This document shows, piece after piece, positions 27,616 through 36,244 of a stretch of 36,244 bases of DNA (position 1 is the first letter of the stretch; each line of letters starts with the position of its first letter). The notes below the pieces were generated by a model. The model did no database searches, had not been told where the DNA came from, and saw nothing but the letters and a program-made list of their open reading frames with translations. Source of the stretch: JAQSWP01 sp040255215 (GTDB lineage: Bacteria > Pseudomonadota > Alphaproteobacteria > Reyranellales > JAQSWP01); assembly GCA_040255215.1 (NCBI GenBank), contig JBDZUM010000028.1, positions 1 through 36,244 on the forward strand. The letters run 5' to 3'. The position numbers and the translations under genes are program-made.

Positions 27616-29916
27616 GTGCTTAGGTTCGTCACCGCAATTGCTGGCGCGATGGCGCTGCTGGTCTGTTTGAGCAGCGTGGCTCAGGCTCAGCAACGAGGGG
27701 CCCCGCGCGGCGGTCTGATCACGCAGAACGTCATCCGTCAGATTCTCGTCGAGGGCAACAATCGCGTCGAACCCGACACGATTCGCTCCTACCTGACCGT
27801 CGCCACCGGCGACCCGTTCGATCCGGCCAAGCTCGACGCCTCGCTCAAGACGCTGTTCGCCACCGGCCTGTTCGCCGACGTCGCCTTCAGCCGCCAGGAC
27901 GACAATCTGGTGATCAAGGTGGTCGAGAACCCGATCATCAACCGCATCGCTTTCGAAGGTAACCGGCGCATCGACGACGAGGCGCTGAACCAGGAGGTCC
28001 AGCTTCGTCCGCGCGTGGTGTTCACCCGCGCCAAGGTCCAGGCCGACGTCAAGCGCGTGCTGGAGCTCTATCGCCGCAGCGGCCGCTTCGCCGCCCAGGT
28101 CGAGCCCAAGATCATCCAGCTCGAGCAGAACCGCATCGATCTCGTGTTCGAGATCGAGGAGGGCGAGCTCACCGGCATCCAGCGCATCAGCTTCATCGGC
28201 AACGAGAAGTTTTCCGACGGCTCGCTGCGCGACGTCGTGCGCACGCAGGAAACCGCCTGGTACCGGGTGCTGTCGTCGGACGATCGATACGATCCCGACC
28301 GCGTCAATTTCGACCGCGAATTGTTGCGCCGCTTCTATCTGTCGGAGGGCTATGCCGATTTCCGCGTCGTTTCGGCCGTCGCCGAGCTGACGCCGGGGCG
28401 CGACGCGTTCTTCATCACCTATACGCTGGATGAGGGCGAGCGCTACAAGTTCGGCAAGATCGACGTCGTCACCCGGTTCGACAAGCTCGACGTCGAGACC
28501 TTGAAGCCGCTGGTCACCGTCCGCGAGGGCGACTGGTACAACGCGGAAGAAGTCGATCTCAGCATCGCCGCGCTGACCGAGGCGGTCGGCAATCTCGGCT
28601 ACGCCTTCGTCGACATCCGGCCCAACGTGCGTCGCGACAAGGAAAACCGCATCATCGACCTGACCTTCGAAATCCAGGAAGGGCCACGGGTCTACGTCGA
28701 GCGCATCAACATTTCGGGCAATTCGCGCACCCTCGACAAGGTGATCCGGCGCGAGTTCACCGTGGTCGAGGGCGACGCCTTCAACTCGGCCAAGCTGCGG
28801 CGCTCGCAGCAGCGCCTGCGCAATCTCGGCTTTTTCGAGAAGGTCGACGTCGCCAACCAGCCCGGCTCGGCGCCGGACAAGACCATCGTCGACGTTTCGG
28901 TGGTCGAGCAGAGCACCGGCGAACTGAGCTTCGGCGCCGGCTTCTCCTCGACTTCCGGCCTGCTGGGCGACGTCAGCATCCGCGAGCGCAATCTGCTCGG
29001 CCGCGGCCAGGATCTGCGCCTGGGCTTCTCGCTCGGCACGCAGTCGACCCAGATCGATCTCAGCTTCACCGAGCCGTACTTCCTCGACCGCAACGTCTCG
29101 GCCGGTTTCGACATCTTCCGCATCGCCCGCACCGACGACGACGATCTCGCCTACGACCAGTCCTCGATCGGTTTCTCGCTGCGCGGCGGCTATTCGGTCA
29201 CCGAGAACACCCGGCACAACGTGCGCTACACGCTGCGCCAGGACGAGATCAAGAACGTCAACGCCAACGCCTCCAACTTCATCAAGGACCAGGAGGGCAG
29301 GGCGATCACCTCGGAAGTCGGCTCGATCCTGACCTACGACGTGCGCGACAACCGCCAGGTGCCGACCTCGGGCTACATCCTGCGCCATTCGATCGACATC
29401 GCCGGGCTGGGCGGCAACGAGCGTTACGTCCGCAACAAGGTGCAGGGCGCCTACTACTATCCGCTGTTCGAGCGCGTCGTGCTGTCGGGCTCGGCCGAGG
29501 CGGGCGCCATCGTGCCGATCAACGACGAGTTGCGGATATCCAACCGCTTCTTCCTGGGCGGCGACAATCTGCGCGGCTTCGCCGTCGGCGGCGCCGGTCC
29601 GCGCGACAAGCGAAGCGACGACGCGCTGGGCGCGCGCTACTACTACGCCATGTCGGCCGAGGCCAGCTTCCCGCTCGGCCTGCCGCCGGAGTTCGGCATT
29701 TTCGGCAAAGCCTTCGTCGACGCCGGCAGCTCCTGGGGCACCGAACCGGGCGACAACAACGTCTACGACACCGCCTCGCTGCGCGCCTCCGCCGGCCTCG
29801 GCCTGCAATGGTTCTCGCCCTTCGGCCCGATCCGCATCGACTATGCGATCCCGGTCCTTAAGGAGAGCTTCGACGAGGTCGAGAACTTCCGGTTCAGCTT
29901 CGGCACCCGGTTCTAG
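27616..29916 (+). CDS. bamA: outer membrane protein assembly factor BamA
   Basis: Core of the machinery inserting beta-barrel proteins into the outer membrane (766 residues). It starts with GTG at 27616, preceded by GGGGGAAGC. A signal peptide of about 24 residues ends VAQA before QQRG. Five POTRA repeats follow to about residue 430 (for example VIRQILVEGNNRVEPDTIRSY and VYVERINISGNSRTLDKVIR). The Omp85 barrel comes next with RFFLGGDNLRGFAVGGAGPR and ends in phenylalanine (FGTRF), as expected. It sits 33 bases after rseP and 4 bases before the OmpH/Skp-like gene. Confidence 0.97.
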   Translation: MLRFVTAIAGAMALLVCLSSVAQAQQRGAPRGGLITQNVIRQILVEGNNRVEPDTIRSYLTVATGDPFDPAKLDASLKTLFATGLFADVAFSRQDDNLVIKVVENPIINRIAFEGNRRIDDEALNQEVQLRPRVVFTRAKVQADVKRVLELYRRSGRFAAQVEPKIIQLEQNRIDLVFEIEEGELTGIQRISFIGNEKFSDGSLRDVVRTQETAWYRVLSSDDRYDPDRVNFDRELLRRFYLSEGYADFRVVSAVAELTPGRDAFFITYTLDEGERYKFGKIDVVTRFDKLDVETLKPLVTVREGDWYNAEEVDLSIAALTEAVGNLGYAFVDIRPNVRRDKENRIIDLTFEIQEGPRVYVERINISGNSRTLDKVIRREFTVVEGDAFNSAKLRRSQQRLRNLGFFEKVDVANQPGSAPDKTIVDVSVVEQSTGELSFGAGFSSTSGLLGDVSIRERNLLGRGQDLRLGFSLGTQSTQIDLSFTEPYFLDRNVSAGFDIFRIARTDDDDLAYDQSSIGFSLRGGYSVTENTRHNVRYTLRQDEIKNVNANASNFIKDQEGRAITSEVGSILTYDVRDNRQVPTSGYILRHSIDIAGLGGNERYVRNKVQGAYYYPLFERVVLSGSAEAGAIVPINDELRISNRFFLGGDNLRGFAVGGAGPRDKRSDDALGARYYYAMSAEASFPLGLPPEFGIFGKAFVDAGSSWGTEPGDNNVYDTASLRASAGLGLQWFSPFGPIRIDYAIPVLKESFDEVENFRFSFGTRF

Positions 29917-29920
29917 CGCC

Positions 29921-30520
29921 ATGCGGCCGGCGCGGCTATCGCTCGCGGCGGCGGCGGTGCTGCTGCCCTTGGCGGTCGCGCCGGCGATCGCCCAGCAGCC
30001 GCCGGCGGCTGCCGAATCCGACGCCGAGGCGCCGGCCGCCGAGGCGTTTCGCGTCGCCATCATCGACATTCCGGCCATCCTGCGCCAGGCCTCGGCGGCA
30101 CAGGCGCTGCAGCGACGCATGCAGCTCGAACAGGATCGCTACCAGAACCGCGCCGACGAGTTGCAGCGCCAGTTGCAGGAGGAGGAGGCGGCGATCGAGC
30201 AGCAGCGCAATGCGCTTTCGAGCGAAGCCTTCACCCAGAAGCGGCGCGAATTCCAGGACCGGGTCAACCGCACCACGGCCGATTTCCGCCAGCGCCGGCG
30301 GTTGATCGACCAGGCCTTCAACGAGGCCAGCGCCGAGATCAACCGCACATTGCTGGCGGTAATCGAGGAACTGGCGGTCGAGCAGGGCATTTCTCTGGTG
30401 GTGCGGCGCGAGGCGGTGCTCTACCAGAGCGACGTATTCGATCTGACCGAGGAGGCCGGCCGCGCCCTGAACGAGCGCCTGCCGGAGGTGGCGGTCGCCA
30501 TACCGCCCGAAACCCCTTGA
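29921..30520 (+). CDS. OmpH/Skp-like periplasmic chaperone
   Basis: A secreted protein of 199 residues with a signal peptide (cleavage likely after APAIA, about residue 24) and an alanine/proline linker. A long charged coiled-coil region (about 65-150, e.g. RRMQLEQDRYQNRADELQRQ) follows, and the C-terminus is the OmpH type (AVIEELAVEQGISLVVRREA). Skp proteins hold unfolded outer-membrane proteins on their way to BamA, which fits the position. The start at 29921 is chosen over an open frame inside bamA because it begins the signal peptide. Confidence 0.88.
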   Translation: MRPARLSLAAAAVLLPLAVAPAIAQQPPAAAESDAEAPAAEAFRVAIIDIPAILRQASAAQALQRRMQLEQDRYQNRADELQRQLQEEEAAIEQQRNALSSEAFTQKRREFQDRVNRTTADFRQRRRLIDQAFNEASAEINRTLLAVIEELAVEQGISLVVRREAVLYQSDVFDLTEEAGRALNERLPEVAVAIPPETP

Positions 30521-30530
30521 GCCTCCAGGG

Positions 30531-30546
30531 GGCCCGGAACCGGGCC
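30531..30546 (+). terminator. G/C-rich hairpin after ompH
   Basis: GGCCCGG/CCGGGCC around two A forms a very stable hairpin (effective loop GAAC) ten bases after the ompH stop. There is no T-run, so it may be a pause or mRNA end-protection structure. The remaining bases to the fabZ GTG (30547-30658) hold a TATAAC (30608-30613) without a convincing -35 partner. Confidence 0.4.
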
Positions 30547-30658
30547 TGCCGCGAAGTGATTGAATTCCCATCCGGATTGGGGCAAAACTGACCCGGGGGC
30601 GGTGCCGTATAACGGGACGGGTATTGCTGTCGCAAATTCAACGACTTAGGAACGCATC

Positions 30659-31129
30659 GTGAGCCAGGCTGCCGAAAAACTGGACGACGTCGCGACGATC
30701 GACATTGGCAGGATCGTGCAAATGATCCCGCATCGCTACCCGTTCCTGCTGGTCGACCGGGTGGTCGAGCTGCGCCCCAACGAGAGCGCCATCGGCATCA
30801 AGAACGTCTCCATCAACGAGCAGTTTTTCCAGGGCCATTTTCCCGGCATGCCGGTGATGCCCGGCGTGCTGATCATCGAATCCATGGCCCAGACCGCCGC
30901 CGTGCTGGTCGTGCAGACGCTGGGCCCGGCCTTCGAAGGCAAGAAGGTCTATTTCATGTCGATCGATCGCGCTCGTTTCCGCAAGCCGGTGGTGCCGGGC
31001 GACCGCATGGAAGTGCATGTCCGCAAGGAGCAGAACCGCGGTCCGGTCTGGAAATTCAGCGGCGAGAGCAAGGTCGACGGCAAGCTGGTGGCCGAGGCGA
31101 CCTTCGCCGCCATGATCATCGACGGTTAG
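30659..31129 (+). CDS. fabZ: 3-hydroxyacyl-[acyl-carrier-protein] dehydratase FabZ
   Basis: Hot-dog fold dehydratase of fatty acid elongation (156 residues). The catalytic histidine H60 lies in GHFPGMPVMPGVLIIE with E74 as partner. The N-terminal MIPHRYPFLLVDRV is typical. The start is GTG at 30659 with TTAGGA upstream. In relatives this gene lies between lpxD and lpxA. Here it follows ompH directly and is followed five bases later by a glyoxalase gene. Confidence 0.96.
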   Translation: MSQAAEKLDDVATIDIGRIVQMIPHRYPFLLVDRVVELRPNESAIGIKNVSINEQFFQGHFPGMPVMPGVLIIESMAQTAAVLVVQTLGPAFEGKKVYFMSIDRARFRKPVVPGDRMEVHVRKEQNRGPVWKFSGESKVDGKLVAEATFAAMIIDG

Positions 31130-31134
31130 GCCCG

Positions 31135-31569
31135 ATGTCGGCGCCGCAACGCGAGACGCAACCGGCCGACGCCGCCGGCTACCGCATGCTGCACACCATG
31201 ATCCGGGTGAAGGATCTCGACCGCTCGCTCGATTTCTATACCCGCCTGATGGGCATGAAGGTGCTGCGCAAGCGCGACGTGCCGGCCGGCAAGTATTCGC
31301 TGGCCTTCGTCGGCTACGGCGAGGAGCGCAGCAACGCTGTCATCGAGTTGACCTACAACTGGGACCAGAAGGACGGCTACGATTTGGGCACCGGCTTCGG
31401 CCATCTCGCCATCGGCGTGCCCGACGCCTATGCCGTGTGCGACCGGCTGGCTGCCGCCGGCGTGAAGATTCCGCGCCCCGCCGGTCCGGTGCAGCACGGC
31501 ACCACGGTGATTGCCTTCGTCGAGGATCCCGACGGCTACAAGATCGAACTGATCCAGACCGGCGGCTGA
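31135..31569 (+). CDS. gloA: lactoylglutathione lyase (glyoxalase I)
   Basis: Vicinal-oxygen-chelate enzyme (144 residues) that isomerises the methylglyoxal-glutathione adduct to S-lactoylglutathione. All four metal ligands are visible: H20, E71, H90 and E138, with spacings of 51, 19 and 48 that closely match E. coli GloA. MIRVKDLDRSLDFYTRLMGM and EDPDGYKIELIQ are standard. It has a 15-residue polar N-terminal extension. It starts five bases after fabZ, so it is probably cotranscribed, in the place where lpxA is usual. Confidence 0.92.
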   Translation: MSAPQRETQPADAAGYRMLHTMIRVKDLDRSLDFYTRLMGMKVLRKRDVPAGKYSLAFVGYGEERSNAVIELTYNWDQKDGYDLGTGFGHLAIGVPDAYAVCDRLAAAGVKIPRPAGPVQHGTTVIAFVEDPDGYKIELIQTGG

Positions 31570-31573
31570 GGAA

Positions 31574-31798
31574 CTAGAGCAGGCCGGCGGCGAAGGCCAG
31601 GGCGGCCAGCGCGCCGATCGCGGCCACGGCCAAGGCCACCCGCAGGCCGGTGAACCGCAGCACCCCGAGATCGATGCCCTTGGAACGGTTGTCGTTGGCC
31701 GGCGGCGCCATGCGCACCAGCCGCGCGCGCTGGCGCGGACGCGGCGGATTGCCGTCGCTGGGCGGCTTCAGCCCGGAAAATCCCTGTCGACTGGCCAC
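31574..31798 (-). CDS. small single-pass membrane protein, function unknown
   Basis: A 74-residue protein starting with GTG, which is preceded by an excellent GGGAGGT ribosome site five bases away. The first 45 residues are basic and proline-rich (LKPPSDGNPPRPRQRAR), with PPANDNR, a motif I recall from many small alphaproteobacterial proteins. One hydrophobic helix ends the protein (ALAVAAIGALAALAFAAG). A longer frame to 31924 would read through the gltA terminator, so it is rejected. It converges with gloA, stop to stop, four bases apart. No function can be assigned. Confidence 0.6.
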   Translation of the reverse strand: MASRQGFSGLKPPSDGNPPRPRQRARLVRMAPPANDNRSKGIDLGVLRFTGLRVALAVAAIGALAALAFAAGLL

Positions 31799-31896
31799 GC
31801 TGACCTCCCGTGGATCTGCGGCTCTGCGTCCGCCGTTGCGGGCGAGCATAGCCTGCGGGCCGGCCGGCGCAAAGCGCGCTGCCGCCGCCAACGCAA

Positions 31897-31920
31897 AACG
31901 GCGGCCCGCAGGCCGCCGTT
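31897..31920 (-). terminator. intrinsic terminator of gltA
   Basis: A perfect 10-bp stem AACGGCGGCC/GGCCGCCGTT with a four-base loop lies 38 bases past the gltA stop. Read on the - strand, the stem ends in TT and is followed by TTGCGTT, so four T follow the last G. Confidence 0.75.
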
Positions 31921-31957
31921 CCATCGTCGCCGCTCGAGGGCGTCGCGCTGGCGCCGG

Positions 31958-33316
<1,359 letters not shown>

Positions 33317-33398
33317 GTTTTCCTTCCTGGACTTAGCCGGCAGCCGATGACTGGCGAGGGACCGCCCGTTGGCGCAGGGTCGTTGCGATTTTGTCGGT

Positions 33399-33427
33399 AC
33401 CTTAGTGGGTTTGGGGCCTATTCGCAA
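33399..33427 (-). promoter_or_regulatory. possible gltA promoter
   Basis: On the - strand, TTGCGA (33427-33422) and TAAGGT (33404-33399) are separated by 17 bases and would give a leader of about 75 bases. Matches are partial. The 133-base gap after gltX makes a separate promoter reasonable. Confidence 0.3.
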
Positions 33428-33449
33428 TTGCAGCAGAAGCCGGTCCGTT

Positions 33450-34847
33450 TCAAGCGGAAGCCTTGATTCGACTGAGCGAATCGGCGCGTCCCAGCACCGC
33501 CAGCACCTCGAATATGCCCGGCGAAACGGTGCCGCCGGTCAGCGCCGCGCGCAACGGCTGGGCGACCGAACCGAGCTTCACGCCACGACCTTCGGCGAAG
33601 GCTTTCACCGCCGCTTCGATCGCCGTTTCCGTCCAGTCCGAAACGCCTTCGAGCAGGGGCGCCAGCGCCGCCAGAACCGCCTTGTTGTCTGGGGTCAGCA
33701 GCGCGGCAGCCTTGGCGTCGGGCGTGATCGGCCCGCGCACGGCGTAGAAGCGCAGATTGTCGGCCAGTTCGACCAGCGTGCGCGAGCGCTGCTTGACGCC
33801 GTTCATGCCGGCAGTGACGCGGGCGGCCATCTCCGCATCGAGCGGACCGCCCAGCGCGCCCTCCAGGCGCGGCCGCACCAGCTCGAACAGCGCCGCGTCG
33901 TCCGTCTGCCGCAGATAATGCGCATTGAGGTTGGTCAGCTTGTCCATGTCGAAGCGCGAGGCGGCGCGCCCGACATTGGCCAGGTCGAACCATTCGATCG
34001 CCTTGTCGGTCGGAATGATCTCGTCGTCGCCGTGGCCCCAGCCGAGCCGCAGCAGGTAGTTGCGCAGCGCCTCGGGCAGGAAGCCCATGTCGCGATAGGC
34101 GTCAACGCCCAGCGCGCCGTGGCGCTTGGAGAGCTTTGCCCCGTCGGCGCCATGGATCAGCGGGATATGGGCGAAGCGCGGCACGTCCCAGCCCATGGCG
34201 CGATAGACCTGGATCTGGCGGAAAGTGTTGTTGAGGTGGTCGTCGCCGCGGATGACGTGGGTGATGCCCATGTCGTGGTCGTCGACCACCACTGCCAGCA
34301 TGTAGGTCGGCGTGCCGTCGCCGCGCAGCAGCACCATGTCGTCGAGCTGCGCGTTCTGCACCGTCACCGTGCCCTGCACCAGGTCGTCGACCACGGTCTC
34401 GCCGTCCAGCGGCGCGCGCAGGCGGATCACCGGCTTGACGCCGGCCGGCGCCTCCTTCGGATCGCGGTCGCGCCAGGTGCCGTCGTATCGGATCGGACGG
34501 CCCTCGGCGCGCGCCTTCTGGCGCATCGCCTCGAGCTCTTCCGGCGTCGAGTAGCAGTGATAGGCCAGGCCCTTGGCCAGCATCTCGCGAGCGACGGCGG
34601 CATGGCGTTCGGCGCGGGCGAACTGGAACACCGGCTCGTCGTCCCAGTCGAGGCCGAGCCAGGACAGCCCGTCGAGAATGGCGTCGATCGCCTCTTTGGT
34701 CGAGCGCGCCCGGTCGGTATCCTCGATGCGCAGCAGGTAGCGCCCGCCGTTGTGGCGCGAGAACAGCCAGTTGAACAGCGCGGTGCGGGCGCCGCCGATA
34801 TGCAGAAACCCCGTCGGCGAGGGGGCGAAACGGGTGACGACTTTCAT
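33450..34847 (-). CDS. gltX: glutamyl-tRNA synthetase
   Basis: Class I synthetase (465 residues). The HIGH-type motif is in PSPTGFLHIGGART (16-19) and the KMSKS-type motif is KLSKR (238-242). RGDDHLNNTFRQ and the C-terminal anticodon-binding region are normal. The zinc-binding cysteine set of the enterobacterial enzyme is not seen; only C98 occurs in that area. Whether it charges tRNA-Gln as well cannot be decided here. The start at 34847 has AGGA upstream; a start at 34865 would add six residues. It is divergent from comEC, with a strong promoter in between. Confidence 0.95.
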   Translation of the reverse strand: MKVVTRFAPSPTGFLHIGGARTALFNWLFSRHNGGRYLLRIEDTDRARSTKEAIDAILDGLSWLGLDWDDEPVFQFARAERHAAVAREMLAKGLAYHCYSTPEELEAMRQKARAEGRPIRYDGTWRDRDPKEAPAGVKPVIRLRAPLDGETVVDDLVQGTVTVQNAQLDDMVLLRGDGTPTYMLAVVVDDHDMGITHVIRGDDHLNNTFRQIQVYRAMGWDVPRFAHIPLIHGADGAKLSKRHGALGVDAYRDMGFLPEALRNYLLRLGWGHGDDEIIPTDKAIEWFDLANVGRAASRFDMDKLTNLNAHYLRQTDDAALFELVRPRLEGALGGPLDAEMAARVTAGMNGVKQRSRTLVELADNLRFYAVRGPITPDAKAAALLTPDNKAVLAALAPLLEGVSDWTETAIEAAVKAFAEGRGVKLGSVAQPLRAALTGGTVSPGIFEVLAVLGRADSLSRIKASA

Positions 34848-34901
34848 GAACGATCCTGAAGGCATGGCTGGACGCCGGCGCGGGCGGCGCGAAGGCGCTG
34901 T

Positions 34902-34929
34902 AGCATAGTGACCGATCCGGCCCTGTCAA
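34902..34929 (-). promoter_or_regulatory. sigma-70 type promoter of gltX
   Basis: On the - strand a perfect -35 TTGACA (34929-34924), a 16-base spacer and the -10 TATGCT (34907-34902) predict a start near 34895 and a leader of about 48 bases before gltX. The -35 and the spacer lie within the first codons of the divergent comEC gene. Confidence 0.65.
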
Positions 34930-36244
34930 AGGTCCCGCCGGCCGCCGCGTTTCTCGCCTGGCCGCCCCGGATTGCGGCCTGGCTGGGGGTGCAGGCGGCG
35001 GAAGAACGCGGCCGGTGGGCGCTGTGGCTGCCGGCCGGCTTCGGCGCCGGCATCGGCCTCTATTTCGCCCTGCCGTTCGAGCCGCCACTGTGGCCGGCAC
35101 TGGCCCTTGCCGGCGTCGCCGCGCTGCTCGCGGTGCTGGTTCGACGCACGGCTTACGCCAGCCTGCTGCTGATCGCGACGGCAACGATCGCGGCCGGCTT
35201 CGCCACGGCCAAGCTGCGCAGCGATGCCGTTGCGGCGCCGGTGCTGGCGCGCGAGATGGCCAGCATGGTGTCGGGCACCGTCGCCAATATCGAGCCGCTG
35301 CCCAGCGGCCTGCGGATACGGCTCGAGGAATTGCGGGTCGAACGACTGGAGGCGACCGCCCAACCCGGCGCCGTGCGCGTCACAGTGCGCCGACCACCGG
35401 CGGATCTGGCGATCGGCGATCGCGTCACCTTGCGGGCGGTTCTGATCCCGCCGTCGCCGCCGGCCGCGCCGGGCGCCTACGACTTCCAGCGCGATGCCTG
35501 GTTTCGCGGCCTGGGCGCCGTCGGCTACGCCATCTCGCCGGTGACGATCGAGGCCAGGGCGACGCGATCGGGCTGGCGCCAGTTCGTCGACGGCATGCGC
35601 CAGGAGGCGACCCGCCGCATCATCGCCGATGGCAGTCCCGAATCGGCCATGGCGGCGGCCCTGCTGACCGGCGAGCAAAGCGGCATCCCCGATACCGACC
35701 TGCAGGCCATGCGCGATTCGGGTCTGGCGCATCTGCTGTCGATTTCCGGCCTGCACATGGTGCTGGTCGTCGCCCTGCTGCTCGGCGGATTGCGGCTGCT
35801 GCTGGCGCTGATCGAGCCGGTGGCGCTGCGCTGGCCGATCAGGAAATGGGCCGCCATCGTCGCCTTTGCCGGCGCGCTGTTCTACCTGCTGCTGGCCGGC
35901 AGCCCGATCCCCGCGCAGCGCGCTTTCATCATGGCCGCCGTCGTGCTGCTCGCCATCGTGTTCGACCGCAATGCGCTGTCGATGCGAACCGTTGCCCTTG
36001 CCGCCACGGTGATCCTGGTCCTCGCGCCCGAAAGCCTGCTCAGCGCCAGCTTCCACATGTCTTTCGCCGCCGTGCTGGCGCTGATCGCCGGCTGGGAATG
36101 GCTGCAGCCGCGCCTGGTGCGTTTCCGCGCCGCCCGGCCGCTGCTGGCGCCGGGGCCGCTCGATCGCGTCGGCTACTATCTCGCCGGCGTGGTGCTGACG
36201 ACCTTGATCGCCGGTACCGCCAGCGGCCTGTTCGGCCTCTACCA
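34908..36244 (+). CDS. comEC: ComEC/Rec2-type competence and DNA-uptake channel protein (5' part)
   Basis: About 445 codons of a membrane protein that runs off the window end without a stop. N-terminal hydrophobic helices are followed by a soluble OB-like (DUF4131) region at about 110-210. The Competence domain comes next with the family hallmark SISGLHM at 278-284, preceded by LLTGEQSGIPD. In transforming bacteria ComEC carries single-stranded DNA across the inner membrane; many alphaproteobacteria have it without proven competence. The start is taken as GTG at 34908, which gives a family-like N-terminus, but no clear ribosome site is present and a later start is possible. Confidence 0.88.
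   Translation, partial: MTDPALSKVPPAAAFLAWPPRIAAWLGVQAAEERGRWALWLPAGFGAGIGLYFALPFEPPLWPALALAGVAALLAVLVRRTAYASLLLIATATIAAGFATAKLRSDAVAAPVLAREMASMVSGTVANIEPLPSGLRIRLEELRVERLEATAQPGAVRVTVRRPPADLAIGDRVTLRAVLIPPSPPAAPGAYDFQRDAWFRGLGAVGYAISPVTIEARATRSGWRQFVDGMRQEATRRIIADGSPESAMAAALLTGEQSGIPDTDLQAMRDSGLAHLLSISGLHMVLVVALLLGGLRLLLALIEPVALRWPIRKWAAIVAFAGALFYLLLAGSPIPAQRAFIMAAVVLLAIVFDRNALSMRTVALAATVILVLAPESLLSASFHMSFAAVLALIAGWEWLQPRLVRFRAARPLLAPGPLDRVGYYLAGVVLTTLIAGTASGLFGLY

Noticed and set aside
31574..31924. A 116-residue form of the small - strand membrane protein starting at 31924.
   Set aside because: The extra N-terminus would be encoded by the gltA terminator stem and lacks a ribosome site. 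The GTG at 31798 has an excellent one.

Overview
The window is a G/C-rich chromosomal segment from an alphaproteobacterium. It carries 33 recognisable protein genes and almost no free space. The gene order points to the class: a nuo operon running into birA, coaX and RNase J, a DUF1467 gene, a short-form prolyl-tRNA synthetase, a lol block and dnaE, then rpsB-tsf-pyrH-frr-uppS-cdsA-dxr-rseP-bamA-ompH-fabZ and gltA. I read it as Rhodospirillales or Reyranella-like, but that rank is a guess. A run of exactly 100 N inside lolD shows that this is a draft scaffold.

Region 1 (1-10523, + strand): the end of the complex I operon (partial nuoH, then nuoI to nuoN), followed with little or no spacing by biotin ligase, type III pantothenate kinase, RNase J and a small membrane protein. 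Region 2 (10524-12324): a synteny break. A 321-base intergenic stretch holds a perfect 17-bp dyad, a compact multi-hairpin sequence ending in a strong intrinsic terminator (candidate small RNA with an exposed CCTCCC) and further inverted repeats. A purine permease follows on the - strand. Region 3 (12325-20075, +): proS, two tandem LolC/LolE-type permeases, lolD (broken by the gap) and dnaE. Only the first permease shows the Hook-like loop of LolC.

Region 4 (20076-31569, +): translation (rpsB, tsf, frr), UMP kinase, undecaprenyl and CDP-diacylglycerol synthesis, DXP reductoisomerase, site-2 protease, BamA, Skp-like chaperone, FabZ and a glyoxalase I. The genes lpxD, lpxA, lpxI and lpxB usually lie around fabZ in this cluster, and all are absent here. 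Region 5 (31570-36244): a 74-residue membrane protein, citrate synthase and glutamyl-tRNA synthetase on the - strand, then the divergent 5' part of comEC on the + strand, cut by the window end.

Most of the content is housekeeping: respiration, cofactor supply, RNA turnover, translation and envelope building. I see no CRISPR array, insertion sequence, prophage, tRNA or rRNA gene. The observations most worth checking are the missing lpx genes, the candidate small RNA with its nearby operator-like dyad, and the Hook/no-Hook Lol permease pair.
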